This document shows, piece by piece, positions 33,861 to 41,231 of a stretch of 64,000 nucleotides of DNA. This DNA is from Haliscomenobacter sp040403615. Lineage in GTDB: Bacteria > Bacteroidota > Bacteroidia > Chitinophagales > Saprospiraceae. Both the position numbers and the translations under genes were made by a program. Location of the stretch: assembly GCF_040403615.1 (NCBI RefSeq), contig NZ_JBBAKG010000017.1:16892-80891 (forward strand). Direction: 5' to 3'. The notes under the pieces are model-generated. The model ran no database searches, was not told the origin of the DNA, and worked only from the letters and a program-made list of their open reading frames with translations. Positions within the stretch are counted from its first letter, which is position 1, and each line of letters starts with the position of its first letter.

Positions 33861-36038
33861 CTAATTCTGCGCAATCAAATCGTGCATAATGCGCAGGGTT
33901 TCACGGATGTAAACATCTTTGGAAACCCCATCAATGAAGTCTTTGTTTCTGGCTAAAGTCTTTTCGTTATCCGGGCTAGATTCCATTTTCTTGGCGTCCA
34001 GGGCAATGTTACGGGCCCCTTTGTTGATCACATCCTTGAAGGCATTGCGGAAATCGTTGGAAAGCTTTTCCTCAGCTGTTTCATCCTTGCGGAATTGATC
34101 GATATTGAGCATCACCGAAGAGTTTTTGCGCTCTGCTTCGATGTACTTCGCATGACCCAATATTTTTTGGAAACCAGGATCTTGCTCCAGTCGCGCTTTG
34201 CTGCGACGCTTCAGCTCTTCCAGGTTTTTGATTTTGAACGCATTCTGGCTATAGGTTGCGGCTGGAATTTCAGTCCAATTCAGCGGATAATCCTCTTCGC
34301 GCTCACCAACGGGCAGGTAATGGTAAGTATCCGGCAAAACGATGTCAGGCGTGACTCCACGCAATTGGGTAGAACCGCCATTGATGCGGTAAAACTTCTG
34401 GAGGGTAATTTTGATATCGCCCAATGGCTTGAACTGATCGTACCCGCTGATGGCCTGATCGAGGTTGAATACCCGTTGTACTGTTCCTTTCCCGTAGGTG
34501 GATTTACTGCCCACAATCACGGCACGACCATAATCCTGCAAGGCTGCTGCCATAATTTCAGAGGCCGAGGCCGAGAAAGAGTTGACCATGATGACCAGTG
34601 GGCCACCGTATTGTACTGCCGGGTTGCGGTCGTAATTGATTTCGGGCTGATCAGTGCGACTCTTCACCTGTACTATCGGGCCACTTTCGATGAAAAAACC
34701 CGACATTTTCACCACATCGTTCAATGATCCACCGCCATTGTTGCGCAAGTCGATGATCACCCCTTTGACATTTTCGCCCTTGAGTTTTTCCAATTCCTTG
34801 GCAACGTCGGGTGCGCAAAAGCGGCCATCTGAGCGTTGGAAATCGGCATAAAACTTGGGCAAATAAACGTATCCTACCTTTTCTTCAGGTGTAGCGCCAT
34901 CCAGAATCAGCGATTTGACATAGCTTTCTTCAAATTCCACTACATCTCTGATGATGCTGATTTCTTTGGTGCTGCCGTCTACTTTTTTGATCATCAGGCG
35001 CACTTTGGTACCTTTCTTGCCCCGGATATGCGTCACTACTTCATTGGTCAGCATGCCTGTGAAATCAACCCATTCGCCGTCGTCACCTTGGGCAGCTTTG
35101 AGGATGAAATCATTTTCTTGTAATTCCTTGCCTTTCCAGGCAGGCCCTCCGACCACCACTTCGGAAACTTTGGTAAAATCCCCTACGTTTTGCAGGCGAG
35201 CACCAATTCCTTCCAGGCGACCAGAGATATTCAAATCAAAGTCTTGCTTGTCGGCAGGTTCCAGAAAATCTGTATGTGGATCATAAAGGTGCGTAAAGCA
35301 ATTGAGGTAAAGACTCAATCTGTCGTTGCGCTTGGTTTTACTCAAACGGCTGTACCAGTCGTCATAACTCTTGAGCAATGCTTTACGGGCTCCGGCTTCG
35401 ATGCTGTCGGGAGTGCTTGGTGCGGCGGTTTCTCCGGGTTTGGCAGATTTTAAGCCTTCCTCTTTGTCCATGATGCGCGCCAAAGTCTCGTATTTGAGCA
35501 TTTTGTGCCACATTTCTTTGAGTTCGGCATCGCTTTTGGCGAATGAGCGTTTTTCCGGATCGGTTTCATATGCTTCTGTGACACTAAAATCGAAAGGTTG
35601 AGCCAAAATCTCACGGTAATACCCCTGAGTTTTGAGCATTGATTTTTCCATCAAGCCAATCGAAAGGTCAAAAAAAGTGGAGTTGCCACTGTTCACCTCA
35701 TCGTCCAATTTAAGGCGATAAGTGTCCAGTTTTTTGACGTCATCCTGCGTAAAAAACCGTTTGCTGGGATCAAGAGACTCCAGGTATAATTTGTAAAATT
35801 TTTCGGAAAAGCTGTCGTCCATGGTTTTTGGATCGAAATGAAGCTCGTTCAAAAAAGAGACGATTAACTTCATCAACACGGCATCTTTTTCTGCACTCAC
35901 TGCTGCCCTGCGTGGATAAAAGGCAACCAGGAGAAAACCGGCTAACACTACCGATAGAAATATTGGTCCTCTAAACTTCATAATCACCGCTTTTAACGAT
36001 TGAACGTTTGTCTTTTTAACGAATTGGTTTTGTTCCAT
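33861..36038 (-). CDS. prc: Carboxy-terminal processing protease (Prc/Tsp-like, S41)
   Basis: A 725-residue periplasmic protease. An N-terminal segment with a signal-anchor (about 20-42 of the long form) is followed by a Tsp N-terminal helical domain (about 60-240), a PDZ domain (about 255-345, 'GIGARLQNVGDFTKVSEVV' region), the S41 catalytic domain with Ser in 'MVNSFSASASEIMAAAL' and Lys in 'GSKSTYGKGTVQRVF', and a C-terminal DUF3340-type tail. It degrades or trims periplasmic proteins from their C-terminus. The ATG at 35981 (MKFRGPIF...) would give a more usual signal peptide and may be the true start. Confidence 0.92.
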   Translation of the reverse strand: MEQNQFVKKTNVQSLKAVIMKFRGPIFLSVVLAGFLLVAFYPRRAAVSAEKDAVLMKLIVSFLNELHFDPKTMDDSFSEKFYKLYLESLDPSKRFFTQDDVKKLDTYRLKLDDEVNSGNSTFFDLSIGLMEKSMLKTQGYYREILAQPFDFSVTEAYETDPEKRSFAKSDAELKEMWHKMLKYETLARIMDKEEGLKSAKPGETAAPSTPDSIEAGARKALLKSYDDWYSRLSKTKRNDRLSLYLNCFTHLYDPHTDFLEPADKQDFDLNISGRLEGIGARLQNVGDFTKVSEVVVGGPAWKGKELQENDFILKAAQGDDGEWVDFTGMLTNEVVTHIRGKKGTKVRLMIKKVDGSTKEISIIRDVVEFEESYVKSLILDGATPEEKVGYVYLPKFYADFQRSDGRFCAPDVAKELEKLKGENVKGVIIDLRNNGGGSLNDVVKMSGFFIESGPIVQVKSRTDQPEINYDRNPAVQYGGPLVIMVNSFSASASEIMAAALQDYGRAVIVGSKSTYGKGTVQRVFNLDQAISGYDQFKPLGDIKITLQKFYRINGGSTQLRGVTPDIVLPDTYHYLPVGEREEDYPLNWTEIPAATYSQNAFKIKNLEELKRRSKARLEQDPGFQKILGHAKYIEAERKNSSVMLNIDQFRKDETAEEKLSNDFRNAFKDVINKGARNIALDAKKMESSPDNEKTLARNKDFIDGVSKDVYIRETLRIMHDLIAQN

Positions 36039-36253
36039 GGGTTACGCGCCAAATAATTAACGAATAAATAACAACTTTGGGAAATTATCAGCGAAAGTTA
36101 CGAAGAAAGTTAAAAATCAGGGGCATTGCATTCTCAACCCGAATTCTTCAAAGTTTCATTGCTTCCATTATTTTAACGCTGATTGATCAAAAGTAGTTGC
36201 AAAAATTAATTTTCAATATTTTCAAAAAATATTGAAAATACGCTTTTTTTTCT

Positions 36254-36261
36254 TACCTTTG
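36254..36261 (+). promoter_or_regulatory. -7 promoter box of small membrane gene
   Basis: TACCTTTG, 22 bases before the ATG at 36284. Confidence 0.6.
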
Positions 36262-36283
36262 TACCAATCAATTCCGAAAAGCT

Positions 36284-36640
36284 ATGGTCTCTCGAGTACG
36301 CATGAAGTTAGATTTATTTGCACAATCCTTTCTATTGCTTACCCTAATCTTGGTTTTTTCTTCCGAATCTAAACAAAGTTCCATCATCACGCTGATTGCC
36401 CTGGTATTGGTTCAAATTCTCAGTATTGCTCAGTTGTGGTTGAAGCATGCCTATCGACCAGCAAGAGTTTACTTGGGGCTGTTTTTGGCAACGGGAGTTT
36501 TACTTCCTTTTGGCTTGTATTTTTTCAACCCTTTGGCCTGGCTGATTTTGCTGGCATTAAGCCTGATTTATTATACCCATACCATTAGAATTGCTTTGGT
36601 GGTGTTGCGGCGTCCCAGGTCTTTTTGGGACATTAGTTAA
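36284..36640 (+). CDS. Small polytopic membrane protein
   Basis: A 118-residue protein with four predicted membrane helices (about residues 9-27, 31-52, 60-80 and 84-106) and a basic C-terminal tail ('LRRPRSFWDIS'). No conserved motif or family is recognised. A good -7 box lies 22 bases upstream. It is divergent from the Prc-like protease gene and followed by a 490-base gene-free region. Confidence 0.72.
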   Translation: MVSRVRMKLDLFAQSFLLLTLILVFSSESKQSSIITLIALVLVQILSIAQLWLKHAYRPARVYLGLFLATGVLLPFGLYFFNPLAWLILLALSLIYYTHTIRIALVVLRRPRSFWDIS

Positions 36641-36826
36641 TTACCAATGTATTATGAAGAGATATTTTTAATATGCTAAAAATTAATATTAATATCTAGC
36701 ATAGTGGAATTTACACCCTTGAAGATAGTGTTGCCTTTACACTTCCAAAAAAATAAATTATTCTACCAAAAGCCGTAGAAATTCATCCAAAAACCTAAAA
36801 TAAACATTACTTGCTAATAGATAGGC

Positions 36827-36834
36827 TATCTTTG
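36827..36834 (+). promoter_or_regulatory. -7 promoter box of candidate ncRNA
   Basis: TATCTTTG, 4 bases before the first hairpin of the candidate RNA; no protein start follows it for 300 bases. Confidence 0.6.
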
Positions 36835-36838
36835 TTCC

Positions 36839-37019
36839 ATCACATGAAAGTAAGTGATCATCTAAAAGAAATTTAGTACGCAAGGTTGACTTGCAAATCA
36901 TAAAGATATTCTTGGCAACTTACACACTTCTGTGTGTATTGTCAAGGGTTTTGGGAATAGGAAGTTTGGTTGCCCCACTTCAAGCCGGTGAGACGGTTTA
37001 AAGTGGGCAACTTTTTTTT
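36839..37019 (+). ncRNA. Candidate structured small RNA (~180 nt), family unknown
   Basis: The stretch has its own -7 box (36827-36834), four successive hairpins and an intrinsic terminator, and no ORF. Hairpins: 36839-36858 (atcac/gtgat), 36880-36894 (gcaag/cttgc), 36911-36946 (a 7-bp tacacac/gtgtgta stem with a TTCT loop, extended by cttggcaa/ttgtcaag with a G-U pair), and 36969-37011 (terminator stem). Length and single-gene layout resemble regulatory RNAs such as 6S, but the 6S open-bubble form is not evident and no known family was recognised. A long untranslated leader for the LytTR gene is less likely, because the terminator and a separate promoter lie between them. Confidence 0.55.
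36969..37019 (+). terminator. Intrinsic terminator of the candidate ncRNA
   Basis: Stem gttgccccactt / aagtgggcaac (one bulge), prolonged by an inner aagccg/cggttt stem, then eight T at 37012-37019. Confidence 0.8.
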
Positions 37020-37075
37020 GTACCTACCTTTTACATTATTACACTTTTCGTTAACATCATCCCACCGTTTAGTGT

Positions 37076-37083
37076 TATCTTTG
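37076..37083 (+). promoter_or_regulatory. -7 promoter box of LytTR-DtxR operon
   Basis: TATCTTTG, 51 bases before the ATG at 37135; it supports that start over an upstream in-frame ATG at 36970. Confidence 0.6.
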
Positions 37084-37134
37084 AGACAGCACGCGATTCT
37101 TCAATCGTCCTTGATACACCAAGTTGTTCATTCC

Positions 37135-37827
37135 ATGCTCAAATGTCTAATCGTAGATGATGACCTGATGGCCCGCACTGCAATGGAAAACCTTTGCAAG
37201 CGTGTCGAAAATCTCGAAATCGTAGCCAGTTTCGATTCGGCAGAGTCTGCTCTGGCCTTTCTGAACAACGATCGGGTTGACCTTGTCTTTTTGGATATCG
37301 AAATGCCTGGATTAAGTGGCATCGAGTTTATGGATCGCCTGACTAGTTTTCCGCACATTATCATTACTTCCTCTCGGACAGAATATGCTTACGAAGCATT
37401 TGAATATCAGGTAATCGATTACCTCAAAAAGCCCATTTCTTTTTTGCGTTTTCAACGGGCACTGGAAAAAGTAATGGATGCGGAACGACGTATCCAAAAA
37501 TACAAAGAAGATGCCAAAGACATTTACATCCGCGAAGAGGGAAAGTTGGTGAGGATAAGTTTGGATGACATTTTGTTTTTTGAGAACCTGGGAGATTACG
37601 TTACCATCCGAACCGCCAATGGCAAGCGGCACATTATTCATGGTACAATGAAAGGGATTGACTCAAAAATGATCGATCCTCGATTTGTAAAAGTGCACCG
37701 TTCTTACATCATCAACCTGGACAAGATTAAAGACATCGAGGAAAATACCTTGGTCATTGCGGAGACCGTCATCCCCATTAGCAGGAGCCATAAACAAGGG
37801 CTGCTGAATCGGCTCAATTTTCTATAA
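37135..37827 (+). CDS. LytTR-family response regulator
   Basis: A 230-residue two-component response regulator. The receiver domain (about 1-120) has the acidic pocket D8-D10 ('LIVDDDLMAR'), the phospho-acceptor D54 ('VFLDIEMPGLSG') and the Lys in 'LKKPIS'. The C-terminal LytTR DNA-binding domain (about 135-230) includes 'DILFFENLGDYVTI' and 'KVHRSYIINLDKI'. The start at 37135 is chosen since the receiver begins there. No sensor kinase is adjacent (orphan). The DtxR-type gene begins 3 bases after its stop, so the two are cotranscribed. Confidence 0.93.
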   Translation: MLKCLIVDDDLMARTAMENLCKRVENLEIVASFDSAESALAFLNNDRVDLVFLDIEMPGLSGIEFMDRLTSFPHIIITSSRTEYAYEAFEYQVIDYLKKPISFLRFQRALEKVMDAERRIQKYKEDAKDIYIREEGKLVRISLDDILFFENLGDYVTIRTANGKRHIIHGTMKGIDSKMIDPRFVKVHRSYIINLDKIKDIEENTLVIAETVIPISRSHKQGLLNRLNFL

Positions 37828-37829
37828 GT

Positions 37830-38504
37830 ATGGACAACATCTCTCAAACGGAAGAGAATTACCTCAAATCCATTTATAAAATTTCGGAAAAAAGTGGCGC
37901 CAAAGCCAGTACCAACGCCATTGCTGCAGATCTGAATACCAGCGCAGCCTCGGTAACGGACATGATCAAGCGCTTGAATGAAAAAAGCCTGGTGCTGTAT
38001 GAGAGTCGCCGCGGAGTGAGCCTCACCACTGAAGGCTTGCGCCTCGCCACCGAACTCATTCGCAAACACCGCTTGTGGGAGGTTTTTTTGGTAGAAAAAC
38101 TGCGTTTTTCCTGGGATGAAGTGCACGATATTGCAGAGCAACTGGAGCACATCAAATCCGAAGAGTTGGTCAAAAGGTTGGATACTTTTTTGGCTTTTCC
38201 AAAATTTGACCCCCATGGAGATCCCATTCCGGATGCCGAGGGCAATTTTACTTTTCGAAAGCAGGCTCCGCTTTCCGATTCAAAAACAGGCGATTGGGTG
38301 ATTGTCGTAGGGGTGCAAGACCACTCCCCTGCCTTTCTGCAATACCTGGATCGACTTCATTTAGGATTGGGAGCCACCTTGTCCGTTTTAGATTGTCATG
38401 AATACGATGAATCGATGAAAGTGCGCCTCTCCAATGGAGACGAAGAAACGTTGTCGAGGAAAGTCTGTGAGCATTTGCTGGTACAAAAGCAGAATAAAAC
38501 ATAA
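37830..38504 (+). CDS. DtxR/MntR-type metal-dependent transcriptional regulator
   Basis: A 224-residue regulator. An N-terminal winged HTH (about 1-65, 'QTEENYLKSIYKI', 'STNAIAADLNTSAASVTDMIKRL') is followed by the dimerisation and metal-binding helices (about 70-140, 'HRLWEVFLVEKL', 'HDIAEQLEHIKSEEL') and a C-terminal FeoA/SH3-like domain (about 155-224). Such proteins repress metal uptake genes when Mn or Fe is plentiful. Metal ligands in 'EVHDIAEQLEH' look intact. It follows the LytTR regulator by 2 bases, an unusual partner; no metal transporter is nearby. Confidence 0.92.
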   Translation: MDNISQTEENYLKSIYKISEKSGAKASTNAIAADLNTSAASVTDMIKRLNEKSLVLYESRRGVSLTTEGLRLATELIRKHRLWEVFLVEKLRFSWDEVHDIAEQLEHIKSEELVKRLDTFLAFPKFDPHGDPIPDAEGNFTFRKQAPLSDSKTGDWVIVVGVQDHSPAFLQYLDRLHLGLGATLSVLDCHEYDESMKVRLSNGDEETLSRKVCEHLLVQKQNKT

Positions 38505-38530
38505 AGCCGTAGAGCAAACCCCACGGCTTA
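38505..38530 (+). terminator. Hairpin between convergent genes
   Basis: A 7-bp stem (aagccgt / acggctt) with a 12-base loop just after the DtxR stop; T-rich but without a clean T-run. Confidence 0.45.
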
Positions 38531-38570
38531 TTTATGGTAATAAATCAAGCATTGCCATTTTGATTTCAAG

Positions 38571-39224
38571 CTACGCTCGCTTGCAGATCAATTCACTTTC
38601 AACCATTTCATGGGTATTCAATGCATCAAAAGTATACCCTAAGGCAGTAAAATGCTCCAAAACTTTAGGTAACGCATATTCAAGCCGCTCCTGAGATTTG
38701 ACGCTGTCGTGAAACACAACAATCGATCCTGGAGCAACATTTTGAACCACATTCTTGAGGACTTGATCCGGTGAAATGTTGGTATCAAAATCTCCACTCA
38801 ATACATCCCACATCACAATCCGGTAATGGCGCAGCAAAAACTGAGTTTGCTTGGGCGTAACGCGGCCATAAGGAGGCCGAAACAATGAAGTGTTAGCCTG
38901 ACTTGCTCCTTGGCGGATGTTGTGGAAATAAGTCAAATTTTCGGTAACCCAGCCATTGAGGTGATTCATGGTATGGTTGCCGATGGTATGACCCGCATCT
39001 CTTACTTGTTGGAAAATTTCCGGATACTTGCGAATGTTGTCACCTACACAAAAAAAAGAGGCTTTGGCCTGGTACTTTTCCAACTGATCCAGCACCCAGG
39101 GGGTGACTTCTGGAATGGGGCCATCGTCAAAAGTGAGAAAAATTTGTTTCTCACTGGTAGGTATCCTCCACGTAAAATGGGGGAACATGTTTTGGATAAA
39201 CTGGGGTGTTTTGATCAAATACAT
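38571..39224 (-). CDS. Polysaccharide deacetylase (NodB-like, CE4)
   Basis: A 217-residue CE4 deacetylase-like protein. The catalytic aspartates are in 'FLTFDDGPIPEVTPWVLD', the metal His pair in 'GHTIGNHTMNH', a further motif in 'LFRPPYGRVTPKQ' and the Asp/His end motif in 'VVFHDSVKS'. No clear signal peptide is present at the annotated start, so location is uncertain. Such enzymes remove acetyl groups from peptidoglycan or other N-acetylglucosamine polymers. The gene is monocistronic and convergent with the DtxR-type gene. Confidence 0.9.
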   Translation of the reverse strand: MYLIKTPQFIQNMFPHFTWRIPTSEKQIFLTFDDGPIPEVTPWVLDQLEKYQAKASFFCVGDNIRKYPEIFQQVRDAGHTIGNHTMNHLNGWVTENLTYFHNIRQGASQANTSLFRPPYGRVTPKQTQFLLRHYRIVMWDVLSGDFDTNISPDQVLKNVVQNVAPGSIVVFHDSVKSQERLEYALPKVLEHFTALGYTFDALNTHEMVESELICKRA

Positions 39225-39364
39225 AGTGTTGAGTTTTAAGTGTTGCCGCTATTTTTTTGCAGCAACGCTACTGTTCATGGGAAAAAAAACGACAAAAAAA
39301 CAGCACGCTGAGCAACTCGCAAATGAAATCCTCGAATGTTGCATACCAGACCCACTTAAATTTG

Positions 39365-39372
39365 TACTTTTG
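39365..39372 (+). promoter_or_regulatory. -7 promoter box upstream of gltX
   Basis: TACTTTTG with a -33 TTG (39339-39341) at 23-base spacing; leader to the gltX ATG would be about 110 bases. Confidence 0.45.
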
Positions 39373-39487
39373 TTGGTCTAAAATGCGCAAGCACTGTTTT
39401 CTGTATAACGCAAAAAATCGAAAATGGGCTGCTCAAAGGCGTATTTTTTTTCAGAATTTTTGAAAATAATTCTATCGACCTTTTTTC

Positions 39488-41008
39488 ATGGAAAATATCC
39501 GCGTTCGTTTTGCGCCCAGTCCTACCGGAGCGCTGCACATTGGAGGGATTCGTACCGCGTTGTACAACTATCTCCTGGCCAAAAAATTTGGTGGCACTTT
39601 CATTCTGCGCATTGAAGATACCGATCAAACTCGATTTGTACCTGGCGCAGAAGCCTACATCATAGAATCACTGCGCTGGGCGGGTATTGTCCCCGTAGAA
39701 GGCCCCGGTTTTGGTGGAGAATACGGCCCCTATCGTCAGTCTGACCGCAAAGCAATCTACCTGGATTATGCCATGCAGTTGATTGAATCCGGTCAGGGCT
39801 ATTATGCCTTCGACACCCCGGAAGAATTGGATGCTGCACGCAGTGCCGATGAAAACTTTAAATACGATAGCAAAACGCGTCTATCGCTTAAGAATAGCTT
39901 GAGTTTGAACCCAGAGGAAGTCACTCGCCGCCTGGCTGCTGGAGAAGCCTATGTGATTCGACTCAAGGTACCCGAAAACGAAACCGTATTGATTCAAGAC
40001 CTGGTGCGCGGAGAGGTGTCTTTTCAAAGCAATGAGCTGGATGACAAAGTCATGCTCAAAGGAGATGGCATGCCTACGTATCACCTGGCCAACGTACTAG
40101 ACGATCGGTTGATGAAAATCACCCACGTCATTCGCGGCGAAGAATGGCTGCCTAGTACTGCCCACCACGTGTTGTTGTACCGGGCTTTTGGTTGGGAAGC
40201 AGAAATGCCCCGCTTTGCGCACTTGCCGCTTATTCTCAAGCCCAACGGACAAGGGAAACTGAGCAAACGCGATGGGTCTCGCCTGGGCATTCCGGTTTTC
40301 CCAATTTCCTGGGTGAGCGAAACGCCAGAGGATTCCTTTGTTGGCTTCCGGGAATTTGGTTTTGATCCCCACGCCATGGTCAATTTTATGGCCTTCATGG
40401 GCTGGAACCCTGGCACCGAGCAAGAAATATTCAGCATGGATGAACTCGCAGCAGCTTTTTCGGTTGAAAAAATTGGAAAATCTGGAGCGCGGTTTGATTT
40501 TGATAAAGCCAAGTGGTTCAATCAGCAATACATCATGGCCAGCAGTAATGAGGAGCTGGCACAGACCATTCGCCCGCTCATTGAAGCCCAAGGACATCAG
40601 CCCACTGAAGCTTTTTTATGCAGCTTTGCAGGCATGATGAAGGAGCGGGTGGTGCTTTTCCCCGATTTCTGGACCAATGGTGCGTACTTCTTTGAGGATT
40701 TTACCGTTTTTGATGAAGCAACCATCCGCAAAAAGTGGAAAACCGATGGCAGTCGTGCTATCTTTACTCCATTGGTAGATCAACTGGATCAGTTGACGGA
40801 TTACAATGCTGGAGCAGTTCAGGCTTGTGTCGAAGCATTTACAAGTGTTGCAGGATTGAAGTTTGGGGATGTATTGCCTATCCTACGGGTAGGACTTACG
40901 GGTACGATGAAAGGCCCCGCAGTATTTGACATGATGGCGCTCCTGGGCAAGGCTGAATGCCGCCGGCGTCTGGAAAGAGCGTTTGATTTATTTGATAAAG
41001 TATATTAA
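39488..41008 (+). CDS. gltX: Glutamyl-tRNA synthetase
   Basis: A 506-residue class I aminoacyl-tRNA synthetase that charges tRNA-Glu. The HIGH-type motif is 'PSPTGALHIGGIRTALYN' near residue 8, the family 'ILRIEDTDQTR' follows, and the KMSKS-type loop is 'KLSKRDGSRLG'. The C-terminal anticodon-binding helical region (about 330-506) is complete. Length is normal. The leader of about 110 bases (39373-39487) has no recognised T-box or riboswitch. Confidence 0.96.
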   Translation: MENIRVRFAPSPTGALHIGGIRTALYNYLLAKKFGGTFILRIEDTDQTRFVPGAEAYIIESLRWAGIVPVEGPGFGGEYGPYRQSDRKAIYLDYAMQLIESGQGYYAFDTPEELDAARSADENFKYDSKTRLSLKNSLSLNPEEVTRRLAAGEAYVIRLKVPENETVLIQDLVRGEVSFQSNELDDKVMLKGDGMPTYHLANVLDDRLMKITHVIRGEEWLPSTAHHVLLYRAFGWEAEMPRFAHLPLILKPNGQGKLSKRDGSRLGIPVFPISWVSETPEDSFVGFREFGFDPHAMVNFMAFMGWNPGTEQEIFSMDELAAAFSVEKIGKSGARFDFDKAKWFNQQYIMASSNEELAQTIRPLIEAQGHQPTEAFLCSFAGMMKERVVLFPDFWTNGAYFFEDFTVFDEATIRKKWKTDGSRAIFTPLVDQLDQLTDYNAGAVQACVEAFTSVAGLKFGDVLPILRVGLTGTMKGPAVFDMMALLGKAECRRRLERAFDLFDKVY

Positions 41009-41012
41009 ATTG

Positions 41013-41054
41013 TTTGTTTTGGAGCAGGAGCCTTGTCTCCTGTCCCAAAACAAA
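41013..41054 (+). terminator. 18-bp-arm hairpin downstream of gltX
   Basis: Arms 41013-41030 and 41037-41054 are complementary at 16 of 18 positions with a 6-base loop, 4 bases after the gltX stop. No T-run follows on the plus strand. Confidence 0.5.
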
Positions 41055-41231
41055 AATCAAAATATTGACCAAAAACCGAACACATCATCCCATGGACCAA
41101 TTGTACATTGTCCAACAGAAAGTCATTTGTTTTTCCTCGAACAGGAAGAAATCCCGCCTTTTTATCGATATTGTAATCACTGCATTTATGGTTGTTCAAG
41201 AATCCGTAAAACGCAAAACTTCCGTTTTGTT

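Larger units (their letters stand above)
36641..37134. other. Gene-free stretch holding a candidate ncRNA gene
   Basis: About 494 bases without a credible protein gene. Bases 36827-37019 look like an independent RNA gene (listed separately), and 37076-37083 is the promoter box of the LytTR regulator. The first ~180 bases are AT-rich with no visible structure. Confidence 0.65.

Noticed and set aside
36970..37134. Upstream extension of the LytTR regulator
   Set aside because: It would translate through a terminator stem and the promoter box; the receiver domain begins at 37135.
39278..39382. 34-codon plus-strand ORF (MGKKTTKKQHAEQ...) upstream of gltX
   Set aside because: It overlaps the likely gltX promoter box and is too short to support; composition is Lys-rich but not distinctive.
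41013..41054. Considered a riboswitch or attenuator before the giant gene
   Set aside because: It is a simple hairpin right after the gltX stop and more likely ends gltX; no known riboswitch core was seen.
40983..41231. N-terminal extension of the giant protein into gltX
   Set aside because: It overlaps the gltX end and has no signal peptide; the ATG at 41232 gives one.
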